Source: Choristoneura fumiferana (Eukaryota; Arthropoda; Insecta; Lepidoptera; Tortricidae). From it: a stretch of DNA of 64,000 nucleotides. Positions 1 to 9,838 of the stretch are shown piece after piece; position 1 is the stretch's first letter; every line of letters starts with the position of its first letter. Made by a program: the position numbers and the translations under genes. The stretch is from NCBI RefSeq assembly GCF_025370935.1, contig NC_133498.1, positions 3,313,496-3,377,495 of the forward strand, read 5' to 3'. The notes beneath the pieces were generated by a model. It was not told the DNA's origin. It ran no database searches and saw only the letters and a list, made by a program, of their open reading frames with translations.

Positions 1-303
1 TATTCTCAGTCCGTGCAATAAACTTTATATGTGCTCAAGTTTTAGTTTAATCATTGCATGATCTTCAATACTAACCTGTCAAATATATCGTCTCGTCTGG
101 CACAATAAGCGTGCAAAATATCTGAACCGAGTNNNNNNNNNNNNNNNNNNNNNNNNNNNNNNNNNNNNNNNNNNNNNNNNNNNNNNNNNNNNNNNNNNNN
201 NNNNNNNNNNNNNNNNNNNNNNNNNNNNNNNNNNNNNGTGATTGAACGAAAGTGAAGTGAGTGCTGAATCGGCGATCGCGAGTCGCTCGATCCAATAGGT
301 TGG
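1..303. other. Left flank with assembly gap
   Basis: No gene seen. A run of 105 N lies at 133-237. The flanking bases look like ordinary AT-rich intergenic sequence. Confidence 0.6.
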
Positions 304-334
304 TCAAAAAAAAAATCAAAAAAAATCAAAATCA
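304..334 (-). repeat. LINE-1 3' tail
   Basis: Imperfect tandem GATTTTTTTT units (read on minus) follow an AATAAA-like stretch. A short repeated 3' tail is the usual terminus of this LINE group. Confidence 0.6.
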
Positions 335-549
335 TTTATTCAGTAAATAGGCCGCAATGGGCACTTTTACACGTCATTTTTTAAAACTACCAGCGCTTTC
401 GGAAAGACCATCATTGCCAAGAAGAATGCGCCGCAAGAAACTTGGCAGAAAGTCATTTTTTCAACATAAAATAATTACAAATAAAATACTTAAAAACTAC
501 AGTATACAATGAAATAAAAGAAAATACAAAATAATAATAATAATAATAC

Positions 550-1185
550 AGGGATGTATGGGGTCCCTTAGTTACAAAACTAAACTCTAACTATAATCTA
601 CGTTCAGTGGAAGTGTAGACTGCTTCCACCGTCATAAATTAAAAAAATAATAATAATAATTTAATTCTGAAATTTACATTTCAGGTCAAGTAACCATTAA
701 ACTTTTGGATTCCGAAGGCAAGCTCACGTCTGCCGCCCCCAAAGTTAGCTCACACGAACTCATGTCATGCTCTGAAAGCAGAGCGGTACCGAGTGCATGG
801 TATTGCTTCCGTTCCCATAAGCTCTATGGGATCGTCTTGGGAGCTTCGACGTCGCGGGCCTGTGACTAGAAATTAAACTAAAAATATACACGTTTAAAAT
901 CCATAAGCTTAACAATATACAGCCTTAAATATAGCAAGGGGATGTATAAAGTCCCTGAGTTAATAATAAAATTACTATATAGCAAGGGGATGTAGAAAGT
1001 CCCTGAGTTAACAATAAATAAAATTCCTAATCTAAATAATTCAGAGATGTATATAGTCTCTGAATGTCAAAGTAAACTAATTTAATTAACCAAATTATAC
1101 AATCTTCAGAGGTGTAAAAAGCCTCCAATGTCAAAAACTTAAAATAATTATTAAAATAAAGAAATGGAGATGTATAAGGTCTCCA
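550..1185 (-). repeat. Array of iterated hairpins in the LINE-1 3' UTR
   Basis: Seven short inverted repeats share a 9-nt loop of form TGTANNNNG on the plus strand. Stems are at 550-554/564-568, 607-613/623-629, 938-942/952-956, 986-990/1000-1004, 1039-1047/1057-1065, 1109-1112/1122-1125 and 1165-1170/1180-1185. The stem sequences differ (AGGGA/TCCCT, GTGGAAG/CTTCCAC, CAGAGA/TCTCTG, TGGAGA/TCTCCA) while pairing is kept. The flanks (TGAGTTAAYAATAA, AATGTCAAA) are also partly repeated. A further hairpin with a different loop (TCCCATA/TATGGGA) is at 813-831. The likely role is a binding site on the element RNA, which is inference. Confidence 0.75.
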
Positions 1186-1369
1186 AATGTCAAACCAATA
1201 AATATTTTTAAATTAAATTCTGCAACGTGGACAACGGCAACAGAACCAGAAACTAGACACGAAATGCGCCGGGACACTGCCAAGTCACACTTCACAACAC
1301 TTATTTATACACCGACATAAAAACACACACATACACAAACACGAATACATCACATCACACATCAACATC

Positions 1370-3286
1370 CTAATTTTCATCGGCTTTCAGTTTAGGCCAT
1401 GTCGCATCATCACATAAGTACTCCTCAACTTTATAGTAAGCTTTCTTCAGAAGTGCACTCTTTATGTATTCTTTAAAAGAGTTGTGTGGCAATTTCCATG
1501 CTTCTACAGGAACTTTATTGTAAAATCTCACACAGTTTCCCACAAAAGATTTGCTTACTTTCCGTAAACGGAATTTTGGAACGGCAAGCTTGTGCTTATT
1601 ACGAGTATTGATATCATGTACGTCTGACACTTTTTTAAAGGACTCGATATTCTTGTGTGTATACAATATCACATCATGTATATACTGTGAAGCTACTGTG
1701 AGGATGTTTATCTCCTTGAAGCGTTCTCTTAGTGAATCTCGGGAGCCAAGGTTGTAGATAGACCGGACTGCCCTCTTCTGTAGAATGAAGATAGTTTCTA
1801 TGTCGGCTGCCTTGCCCCAAATCAGCATACCATAGGACATTATGCTGTGAAAATAACTGAAATAAACTAGCCGGGCAGTTTCAACGTTGGTAAATTGTCT
1901 GATTCTTCGTACAGCATAGGCGGCAGAGCTCAATCTACCAGCAAGACCAGAAATATGCGGGCTCCATTGTAAATTACGATCCAACGTAAGACCAAGAAAA
2001 ACAGTCTCATGCACAAGTTTCAGATTCTCTCCGTTTAAGGAAATAGTTGTTTCAAACTGTCTCACATTAGGCAACGAAAATTTTATACACTTAGTTTTAG
2101 CTGCATTTAGTAATAAATTGTTAGCGGTGAACCAGTTTAGCGCCTCTGCTAAAGTCTCATTGATGTGGGTTGGATCTTCTTGTTGCCTGTTTACTTTGAA
2201 TATCAAAGAAGTATCATCTGCAAACAATACTATGTTACATTTCTGTTCTAGCAAGTGGGGCAGGTCATTTATATATACTAGAAAGAGAAATGGACCCAAA
2301 ATGGAGCCTTGTGGAACTCCAAGCTTCACCGCTGAGCCAGCTGACTGCGTTCTATTTATGTCCACTTTTTGAATTCTTTGGCTGAGATAAGACTTAACCA
2401 GGTTAAGTGCTTTAGCTGAAAGTCCATAGTGTTGAAGTTTGCGGATAAGCGTCTCATGCTCCACGCAATCGAAGGCCTTGGAGAGGTCGCAAAATATTCC
2501 TATTGCATCTTGCGAATTTTCCCATGCATCATAAATGTACTTCATGAGACTTGCGGCTGCATCTGTTGTCGAACGGCCTTTTGTGAAACCGAATTGCTGA
2601 CTGTGTAGTAGGTTGTTTACATTGAAGTGACGAAGCAGCTGGTTAAGCATGATCTTTTCAAACACTTTACTCAGCACAGGCAGCACAGATATCGGACGAA
2701 AGTTGCCAGGATCAGATGAGCTCCCAGCTTTAAACAATGGAATCACTTTGCTATATTTCATTAAGTCCGGAAACACACCATCATCAATGCACTTATTAAA
2801 TATGACGGCTAGGTACGGTGCCACAATATGGATGACAGATTGCATAACTCGAACAGAAATACCCCAAAGATCCTCCGTATTCTTCAGTTTTAAAGATTTA
2901 AAAGTCTTTATAATTTCTTCAGAGTTAGTATGTTGAAAATCAAAATTCAGACGTTTATCCTTCGCAATTTCATTTAGATAAGAACTAGCCAGCACAGTGG
3001 AAGACTTTAGATCGCGAGTCGTATTTACAGCAATATCTGAGAAAAAATTTTCAAAAGCACCCGCCACTTCTAAATCTGAAGTCAATATTCTATCATCCAC
3101 TTTTAATTGGAATTGACAATTACGGGGCTTAGATTTACCTGTTTCTGAATTTATTACATTCCATACAGCTTTTACTTTATTTTCAGCGGATTTAACTTTA
3201 TTACTAAGATAATCAGCCTTGGCAGCAATACATACTTTTTTAAATAATTTGGAATATTTTCTAACGTAGTCTATAAAGGAGGGTCT
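1370..3286 (-). pseudogene. LINE-1 ORF2, reverse transcriptase half (frameshifted)
   Basis: The long open frame (ends 1370) carries RT motifs in order: the block ending SVLPVLSKVFEK, the IFCDLSKAFDCV block, GVPQGSILGPFLFLVYINDL and the FADD catalytic box (FADD encoded at about 2224-2213). The conserved linker upstream of the RT is in this frame too (a PSFIDYVRKYSKLF-type segment starting near 3284). The endonuclease frame stops at 3271 instead, so one base has been lost or gained near 3275-3290. No RNase H is visible. ORF2 polymerises cDNA at the nicked target. The copy is probably dead unless the shift is an assembly error. Confidence 0.85.
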
Positions 3287-4260
3287 TGACTGTGACTTTT
3301 CATTTCATAAAGTTCGTAAAGCCTAGTTCTACTCTTATGTATTCCCACCGTGGCCCAGTCACTAAACTTTGCCTTGTTACCGTTTCTCATTTTAGTTCTT
3401 AATGTGAAAACTTTTTCGAACTCTCGATTAATTACTGTAGACAGGTTCTTATATAGGACGTTAGGATCACTTCCCTCCATGTAAGGCTCAGGAACGCTGT
3501 TGATAATATTTTCCTTGAATTTTTCTACACGGGCTTCTGTAACGGGTCTGTAGGTTATTACTCGATCATTTGTCTGTTTAAGTATTGTAAAACAGGCTTT
3601 TTGGCCGCTGTGATCGGAATTAAAACAGTTTATTATTTCCTTGTCCATAGCATCACACTTGCAGAAAATATTATCTAAACATGTAGCTGTGTTAGCCGTC
3701 ACTCTCGTTGGTTCCTCAAAAAGATGAAACAAGTTAAATGATTTAAATAAATTCAAAAGTCTTCCAGAATATCTATTTGCCGAGTCTAGTAAATTCACAT
3801 TAAAATCTCCACATACGATGACAGATTTACTACTAGCAAAAACTTGTTTCAAAGCATCTTCCATCACGGGTTCGAACTGACAAAAGTCTGAGGACGGCGG
3901 CCTATATACACATAATATGATGTGATTCTCTAATTCAACACACGAAATTTCAATAACTCGTTCAATGGACAGCTGAACTACATTTTTTAGTTCTTTGCTC
4001 TTGTAATCGTCCTTAACAATAATCATAGAGCCTCCATGTATAGCCGATTTTCTAGTAAAGGAGCTGGCGATTCTATAATTACAAATATTCAATAATAGTT
4101 CATGTTGTTTTAACCAGTGCTCAGTAATACACATTACTCCTACATTTAACGCATCTAGGAATAAACCGATTTCAGTTATTTTGCTGGAGAAGCCTTGTAT
4201 ATTTTGATGAATCAAAATAAAACTACGTTGCTCCTCCGCTGTCTCACGCGTTAGTTTAAA
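3271..4260 (-). pseudogene. LINE-1 ORF2, APE-like endonuclease half
   Basis: The frame contains exo-endo-phosphatase blocks: IHQNIQGF (metal-binding N), CITEHWL (E), CVYRPPSS, VICGDFNVNL (D-N), LDNIF and the late SDHSG block (D-H). This enzyme nicks target DNA for target-primed reverse transcription. There is no ATG at the start; the frame is open through the codon after ORF1's slippery site and back to a TAG at about 4330, so it overlaps the end of ORF1 by about 80 nt in the -1 frame. It ends early at 3271 through a frameshift relative to the RT. Confidence 0.85.
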
Positions 4261-5698
4261 GACTGGCGGCCCGCGGGCGGCGCGCGCGCGGCGTGTCCGG
4301 CCCCGCTGCCGTCGTCCGCTACGTACCTAGGTTCGATATTAAATGCTAATAACTTTGCTGTGGCTACTTTACACTTTTTCGACAAAAACAATTTCAATTC
4401 ATTTAATTTAATTTTTTTTACAAATTTATTAGTGTCAAAGAATTGATATTTATTATTATAACAAGTTACATTATACAACATAGCATTCCACTTAGATATT
4501 GTAACATTGCGCTCATAAGACAAATAACTAGAATATGGGAAAGCACATAAAATAATCTTATAGATGCCGCGCTGCTCCACAGCTGACAGTGCACGAAGCA
4601 AATCTTCAAAGCCAGATTTCTTTATGCGTAGACTGTTACCCAGCATGATGATCAACGTGGTTGAAGTGTCAAATTTGTCTTTAAACAATCGATCGGCAAA
4701 CTGCTGGAGACTAGCACCGCGTAGGCAGTAGTTTACGACCCTTTGCTCCAGGAGCTGGTTGAGTATGGGTCCAAAACCCACGCCAATCTCGTCAGAGTAC
4801 ATGACAGTATTGACGGTAGGTAGCGTGCCTGAGTTTGCCATTGCAACCGGAGGAGTGCTTCGTGCAGCGGGCGGCGGGCTTGCGGTTGGCTCGGGGCGCG
4901 CGGGCGGCGGGTTGCTCGCAGGCGGCGGCGCTCCGACAGCCGGGGGGGAGTGCGCGGGTGGCGGGGGCTCGCGGGCGGCGGGGAGCGCTGTGGCGGCGCG
5001 GGGCTCGCGAGCGGCGGGGGCCGCTCTGGCGGCGCGGGGCTCACGGGCGGCGCGGGGCTCGAGGGCGGCGGAGGCCGCTCCGGCGGCGCGGGGCTCGCGG
5101 GCGGCGCAAGGCTGGCGAGCGGCGGGGGCCGCTCTGGGTGCACGGGGCTGGCGGGCGACGGGGACCGCCACACCGGCGCTCGGGGCCCGATGAGGTGGCT
5201 TTGTGCAGGCGAAGTTTCATGCGAACAAACACACATATGATTATTAATAAAAGAGTCAAAGCGTTCTTCATTATAGCGACACATGTTAACTAACTGTGTA
5301 GCAGCACTGACATGCGCACTAATTTCACGCTTGCTGCTTTCATATTTAGCGCTTATATCTCTAAGTGATTCTTCTAACCTACTGATTTTTGACAGTAAGG
5401 TCTTTGTCATACTGTCATGTAAAGAGTCTCGTGCTTCTAATTCACTCTGAGTTGATTTAAGTTTATTTATTATCACACTGCGCTCTTTAATTAAATGTAC
5501 ATTTTTTTGTAAACCATGTTTAGCATTTATATATTTCTGTGTGCGTCTAATAAATTTCTTAACTTTAATATATTTTGTTAGAGTTTTATTACTTACCAAA
5601 TAGCATGATGTGGTTGAATCATCTTTTGTCAAATCAATTGTTGATATAACTGACTGAGAGTGGGACGCTGCGGGTGAACTACTGTTGGAGCAGATCAT
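4251..5698 (-). pseudogene. LINE-1 ORF1: coiled coil, Pro-rich, SGNH-like
   Basis: The first frame starts at 5698. It has a Ser/Thr-rich start, a basic segment and a long heptad-rich helix (about residues 60-130), then tandem SPAPPERPPP-type repeats. The second frame carries on with the same Pro/Ala composition, then a globular domain with SDEIG and TLIIMLGNSLR blocks that recall the SGNH/GDSL fold found in some LINE ORF1 proteins; I see no complete catalytic triad. The frames swap near 4940-4975, next to a G7 run, so one frameshift splits what was one ORF1. ORF1 proteins bind element RNA. The GC-rich repeat zone (4850-5190) stands out sharply from its surroundings. Confidence 0.65.
4254..4260 (-). 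promoter_or_regulatory. Candidate -1 ribosomal frameshift site T TTA AAC
   Basis: The last sense codons of ORF1 read TCT TTA AAC TAA, ending at 4251. The heptamer TTTAAAC is in the X XXY YYZ register used by known -1 frameshift sites, and the -1 frame (TTT AAA CTA ACG) is exactly the ORF2 frame. A perfect 8-bp inverted repeat at 4201-4218 lies about 35 nt downstream, which is further than the usual 5-9 nt spacer. A nearer imperfect stem (CTA-CG with CGTAG) is weak. Confidence 0.55.
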
Positions 5699-5773
5699 GC
5701 CTTCATATAAACGGTCGGTTAGTAGCTCCTCGGAGTCGATAAGATTTGAAAGGATTATGCATTATTAAGATTT

Positions 5774-6038
5774 GCAGGTGATAGGGCCATTGTGCAAGGT
5801 CCGCCCGGATTGCTACCACCAGCATGCTCGCTAATCCTGCCGTGAAATAGCAGTGCTTGCACTATTGTGTTTCGGCGTGGAGAGCAAGACAGCCGGTGAA
5901 ATTACCCCCATCTTAGGCCTCTAGGTTGGCAAACGCATCTGCAATCCCCCCGGTGTTGCAGGTGTCTATGGGCGGTGGTAATCTCTTATCATCAGGAGAC
6001 CCACTTGCTCATTTGCCTCCCAGTCGAATAAAAAAAAA
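5774..6038 (+). repeat. Family A repeat (LINE 3' end/SINE type), near full length
   Basis: It begins GCAGGTGATAGGGCC and ends CAGTCGAATAAA with an A-run. About a dozen relatives occur in the window in both orientations, many 5'-truncated with the same 3' end, as expected of target-primed retroposition. Confidence 0.8.
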
Positions 6039-6208
6039 GGAGTCAATAAGGGATTCGGATCCGCTTAAGGATCTGACTTTATTGAAACTTCAAATCCGGA
6101 TTTACCCATTTCTACAGCATATGCTGAGCCAGTGTCCGATTCGTAACCACAATGATACCCCAGTCCTTCATGCTGTCAATTTGTAATAGCATTTTTGTGT
6201 TTTGTGTT

Positions 6209-6454
6209 CATCATCATCATCATCCCAGCCTATATACGTCCCACTGCTGGGCACAGGATTCTCAGAATGAGAGGGCTTGGGCCGTAGTTCCCATGCGGGC
6301 CCAGTGCAGATTGGGAACTTCACACACACCATTGAATAGCTTCGCAGGCTTATGCAGGGTTCCTCACGAAATTTTCCTTCGCCATAAAGCTCGTGGTAAA
6401 TTTCAAATGTATATACGCACATGAATTTCGAAAAACTCAGAGGTGCGAGCCAGC
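6209..6454 (-). repeat. Family B SINE (tRNA-derived), 5'-truncated
   Basis: The CATCAT tail is at the left, then the conserved body (CCCACTGCTGGGCACAGG, AATTTACCACGAGCTTT-type). The tRNA-like head with A and B boxes is missing here but present in sister copies such as 35335. Confidence 0.8.
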
Positions 6455-6464
6455 CTTCTCTTTC

Positions 6465-6665
6465 TTTTAGATCAGCGTTTCTTAACCTCAGATCGCGACC
6501 CAATTGGAATGGGTTGCGAAAATTCCCTGATTAAATAAAGCATAGGAAAAAAAAATGTTATTTTTTAATATTTTACTGTGACGTCAATTTTAGTAGTATT
6601 TTAGGCTAAAAATATATTTACGCTGGGTCGCCATCCAAAAAGGTTAAGAACCGGCTGTTTTAGAT
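6465..6665. mobile_element. hAT-type MITE with 8-bp TSD
   Basis: The element 6473-6657 (185 bp) has imperfect terminal inverted repeats CAGCGTTTCTTAACCT and AGGTTAAGAACCGGCTG. It is flanked by perfect direct repeats TTTTAGAT at 6465-6472 and 6658-6665. An 8-bp duplication with CAG ends is the hAT signature. It has no coding capacity. Confidence 0.85.
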
Positions 6666-6704
6666 GGTGACATTAGAGAAGCGAGTCCGGTCTTTGATTG
6701 CAAC

Positions 6705-7125
6705 TTATAGAAAGGAAAAAACGGAACCCTTATAGGATCACTTTGCTGTCCGTCCGTCCGTCCGTCTTTCAAGGCCCTTTTTCTCAGGAACGCGTGGAGG
6801 TATCAAGCTGAAATTTATATCAAATACTCAGGTCTACTGTCCCTTGGAGCTGTGAATAAATCAAACTTCTAAGTCGACGCAATCAAAAAATACAGCCGTT
6901 TATGCTGCAAATTTTCGACACTCGCAAGGGAATCAAAACCTACAGGATCCTGTGAACTCAGAACCTTGAAATTTGGTACGAAGCAACGTCTTATAGCACA
7001 GATAAAGGAAAAATTGCGAAAAACTTAAATTTTCAGTTAAATCATAGTATAAAAATATTTTTCATAATTTGTACGGAACCCTCGGTGCGCAGGTCCGAAT
7101 CCCACTTGGCCGGTTGTTCTTATTC
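6705..7125 (+). repeat. Family C2 interspersed repeat
   Basis: The block opens with AAACGGAACCCTTATAG and the GTCCGTCCGTCCGT run and closes with TACGGAACCCTCGGTGCG and CTTGGCCGG. Fragments of the same family are at 28753-28805, 31534-31760 and 37758-37975. Confidence 0.65.
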
Positions 7126-7162
7126 CTTTTCTTTTGACATGGTCGTTGTTTGCGGATCAGCA

Positions 7163-7425
7163 GGGCTACTCCGAAATTCGAAAATCGTGGTTCGTGCCAT
7201 TCCGTCCCTCTGAGACTTATACTATTTAATACGGGAGTGAGAGAGATGGTACGATACAAACTTCGATTTACGAATTTCGGAGTACGCCCTCAGAGGGGCT
7301 ACTACGAAACTCGAAAATCGAAGTTCGTATCGCACCGTCCCTTTCACTCGCGTATTAAATTACAAAAGCGTCAGCGGAGTGCCACATACGTCGTACGACT
7401 TTTGCACTTCGTAGTATAGAGCCAG
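7163..7425. repeat. Two adjacent palindromic MITEs (family L)
   Basis: Copies at 7163-7289 and 7293-7425 each fold on themselves (GGGCTACTACGAAACTCG arm against CGAATTTCGGAGTACGCCC arm) around a GTCCCTYTCACT centre. Further copies lie at 44.0, 47.5, 49.8 and 61.5 kb. Confidence 0.7.
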
Positions 7426-7427
7426 TT

Positions 7428-7650
7428 GGGCCACTAGTGAACCGTTATTTTTAAAATTTACTACGGCATTACGGCAAAGGAAAATATCATGAGGAAACAT
7501 GGACAAACCTGTGATGCAATTAATAGTGTATGACAATGTGAAGTTCTCAATCAGCACTGTGGCAACTACAGGCAGGGCCTCCCATTCTGAGAGGAGGCCT
7601 GTGTCCAGCAGCGGGACATATATAGGCTTGGATAATGATGATGATTGTAA
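7428..7650 (+). repeat. Family B SINE, old and diverged
   Basis: It keeps AATTTACTACGGC, GAGGAAACATGGACAAACC, GAGAGGAGGCCTGTGTCCAGC and a GATGATGAT end, but with many substitutions. The head is lost. Confidence 0.7.
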
Positions 7651-8195
7651 TGCCACATCCAACCGTTTAGCTGTCTTAATTGTCTATGACTAACGTCAAG
7701 CTTTACTAATAGAGTTAATTTAAAACAGATAATTACGATAGGTTTACTTAAGAATTAATAAAAACTATAAAAACCGACAAAGATAGAATATCAGCTGATC
7801 TCAAAGGTGTGCCACAGGACAAATAATGTACAAGTAGCCATAGTGCAATGATATAACATACATAAAGATACAAAAATTATATATATTATACAGGGCGTCC
7901 CACGGGTATTCCATGAAAATATCTGAAATATTGTAGATAGAAAATTTTACTGTAAGGAGACTTCGTTTCAGTTCAAAAACAATTGTAACTAAGTATGTAT
8001 ATATTTTTTTTAATAGTCCCCTGTCTTAACCGGGAATCGAACCCGCCAAATGCTAAAAGACACCTGTAATTTTACGATACCGAACTAAAGGGTAAGGATA
8101 TGGTTTTTTTTTTTAGTTTTTATAAGACCAAGCTAAATTTAATTTTCATCCCCGAAAAACCGTTGGAGCCGTTTCCGAGATCCCCGAAATATGTA
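7651..8195. other. No gene seen
   Basis: AT-rich sequence with a short block at about 7893-7935 starting CAGGGCGTCCCACGGGTA that resembles a repeat end. There is no coding signal. Confidence 0.5.
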
Positions 8196-8499
8196 TATCA
8201 TCATCCCAGCCTATATACGTCCCACTGCTGGGCACAGGCCTCCTCTCAGAACAAGGGGGCTTGGGCCGTACTCCCCACGCGGGCCCAGTGCGGATTGGGA
8301 ACTTCACACACACCATTGAATTGCTTCGCAGGTTTGTGCAGGTTTCCTCACGATGTTTTCCTTCACCACAAAGCTCGTGGTAAATTTCAAATGTAATTCC
8401 GCACATGAATTTGGAAAAACACAGAGGTGCGAGCCGGGGTTTGAACCCACGACCCTCTGCTTGAGAGGCGATAGGTCAAACCACTAGGTCACTACGGCT
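8196..8499 (-). repeat. Family B SINE, full length
   Basis: It runs from the ATCATCATCC tail to the tRNA-like head at the right (B box GGTTTGAACCC read on plus as GGGTTTGAACCC, A-box region CCACTAGG). It has the complete body of the family. Confidence 0.85.
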
Positions 8500-8689
8500 G
8501 TATATAATATATACATAATATGTATATACAACACACAAACATAACGCCTGTATTCCCAAATGGGGTAGGCAGAGCACCCGAAACGTTACCGCTTCGAAGC
8601 CATTTTTAGCAATTTTAGGTTTTAAGTTTGACAAAAACTGTATAATAGTGACAGGGTGGTTGTTGGTTGTGTATATATATACATATACT

Positions 8690-8908
8690 AGCTTCTGCGC
8701 GCGGCTTCGTCTGCGTGTAATTGGGTTATCGCGCGCTGTTCCCTCGGGACCTGTGCATTTTTCCGGGATAAAAAGTAGCCTGTCACTCTCTGTCTCATAA
8801 ACTATCTATATGCCAAAAATCACGTCGATCCGTCGCTCCGTTTCGACGCGAAAGACGGACAAACATACAAACACGCACACTTTCACATTCAAGTATAATA
8901 TTAGTATG
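8690..8908 (+). repeat. Family J repeat
   Basis: It starts ACTAGCTTCTGCGCGCGGC, has TCGCGCGCTGTTCCCTCGGG, and ends in an ACATTCAAGTATAATATTAGTA variant of the family terminus TTTATAATATTAGT. At least eight relatives are in the window. Confidence 0.7.
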
Positions 8909-8968
8909 GCAACAACAATTGCTCGTTTAAAGGTATTACTCGTAAATATATATATATATATATGTGTA

Positions 8969-9282
8969 AGCCGTGGTGGCCTAGTGGTTTGACCTATCGC
9001 CTTTCAAGCAGAGGGTCGTGGGTTCAATTCAAACCCCGGCCCGCACCTCTGATTTTTTCGAAATTCATGTGCGGAATTACATTTGAAATTTACCACGAGC
9101 TTTGCGGTGAAGGAAAACATCGTGAGGAAACCTGCACAAATCTACGAAGCAATTCAATGGTGTGTGTGAAGTTCCCAATCCGCACTAGGCCCGCGTGGGA
9201 ACTATGGCCCAAGCCCTCTTGTTCTGAGAGGAGGCCTGTGCCCAGCAGTGGGACGTATATAGGCTGGGATGATGATGATGAT
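8969..9282 (+). repeat. Family B SINE, full length
   Basis: The tRNA-like head (GTGGCCTAGTGG, then GGGTTCAATTCAAACCCC around the B box) is followed by the body and a GATGATGATGAT tail at 9270-9282. It sits in opposite orientation to the copy at 8196-8499, so the two could pair in RNA. Confidence 0.85.
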
Positions 9283-9499
9283 ATTTATTTTCTCTTTTTC
9301 AGTAACTATCGATGGTTTTTTTTGCATGCATTTGTTAATTTCACCTTGTCAACAAACCCCCTTATTCATAAAACTTAACAAGCCTATGTTAACTAACAAA
9401 TGCTTTGTCCCTTTCTAACAAAAACAAATGTCGAAGTGACAGATAAGGACAAACGAATTTTAGCGGCATTTTAACTAAAATAGGTTTGATTGTCGTTTA

Positions 9500-9506
<7 letters not shown>

Positions 9507-9530
<24 letters not shown>
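9507..9530 (-). repeat. LINE-2 ATT-repeat 3' tail
   Basis: AAT trinucleotides on the plus strand form the microsatellite-like terminus of the element, directly next to the target duplication. Confidence 0.75.
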
Positions 9531-9531
<1 letters not shown>

Positions 9532-9721
9532 TGTTTATTTCCTTTTACAAAAGTTCTTATCAAGATAACAAGTTTGAGACCCCCTATTAAGTTTTGAACT
9601 TGTGTCAGGAGGCCTCGCTCTTCTAAAACTAGATATTTTTAAAAAGCCAGGAAAGTTACAATTTGTACTTAACTTACTTAACCTAAAACACTATTTGCAT
9701 GATTATGGGCATGCAATATGC

Positions 9722-9724
<3 letters not shown>

Positions 9725-9791
<67 letters not shown>

Positions 9792-9798
9792 GTGTGTA
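9725..9798 (+). repeat. (TG)n microsatellite in LINE-2 3' UTR
   Basis: A nearly uninterrupted TG run; on the element's sense strand it is (CA)n just downstream of the ORF2 stop. Confidence 0.95.
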
Positions 9799-9838
9799 TG
9801 AGTGCGCAAGAAATATAGTTGGGTATGGTATATACCTA

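Larger units (their letters stand above)
304..5773 (-). mobile_element. LINE-1: non-LTR retrotransposon, APE-type, degenerate
   Basis: On the minus strand the order is ORF1 (5698 to 4251), ORF2 endonuclease, reverse transcriptase, about 1 kb of 3' UTR, and a tail of GATTTTTTTT-type units at 304-334. The 3' end just before the tail resembles the LINE 3' ends common in Lepidoptera. Exo-endo-phosphatase plus FADD-box RT without an RNase H places it broadly with CR1/L2/Jockey-like elements; the clade is not resolved. The right limit is put where the next repeat starts (5774). I could not find a target-site duplication. Two interior frameshifts (one in ORF1, one in ORF2) suggest an inactive copy, although both could be sequencing errors. 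Confidence 0.85.

Noticed and set aside
4759..5293. Long plus-strand ORFs rich in Gly/Arg/Ala
   Set aside because: They are antisense shadows of the GC-rich proline repeat of LINE-1 ORF1; composition keeps all frames open.
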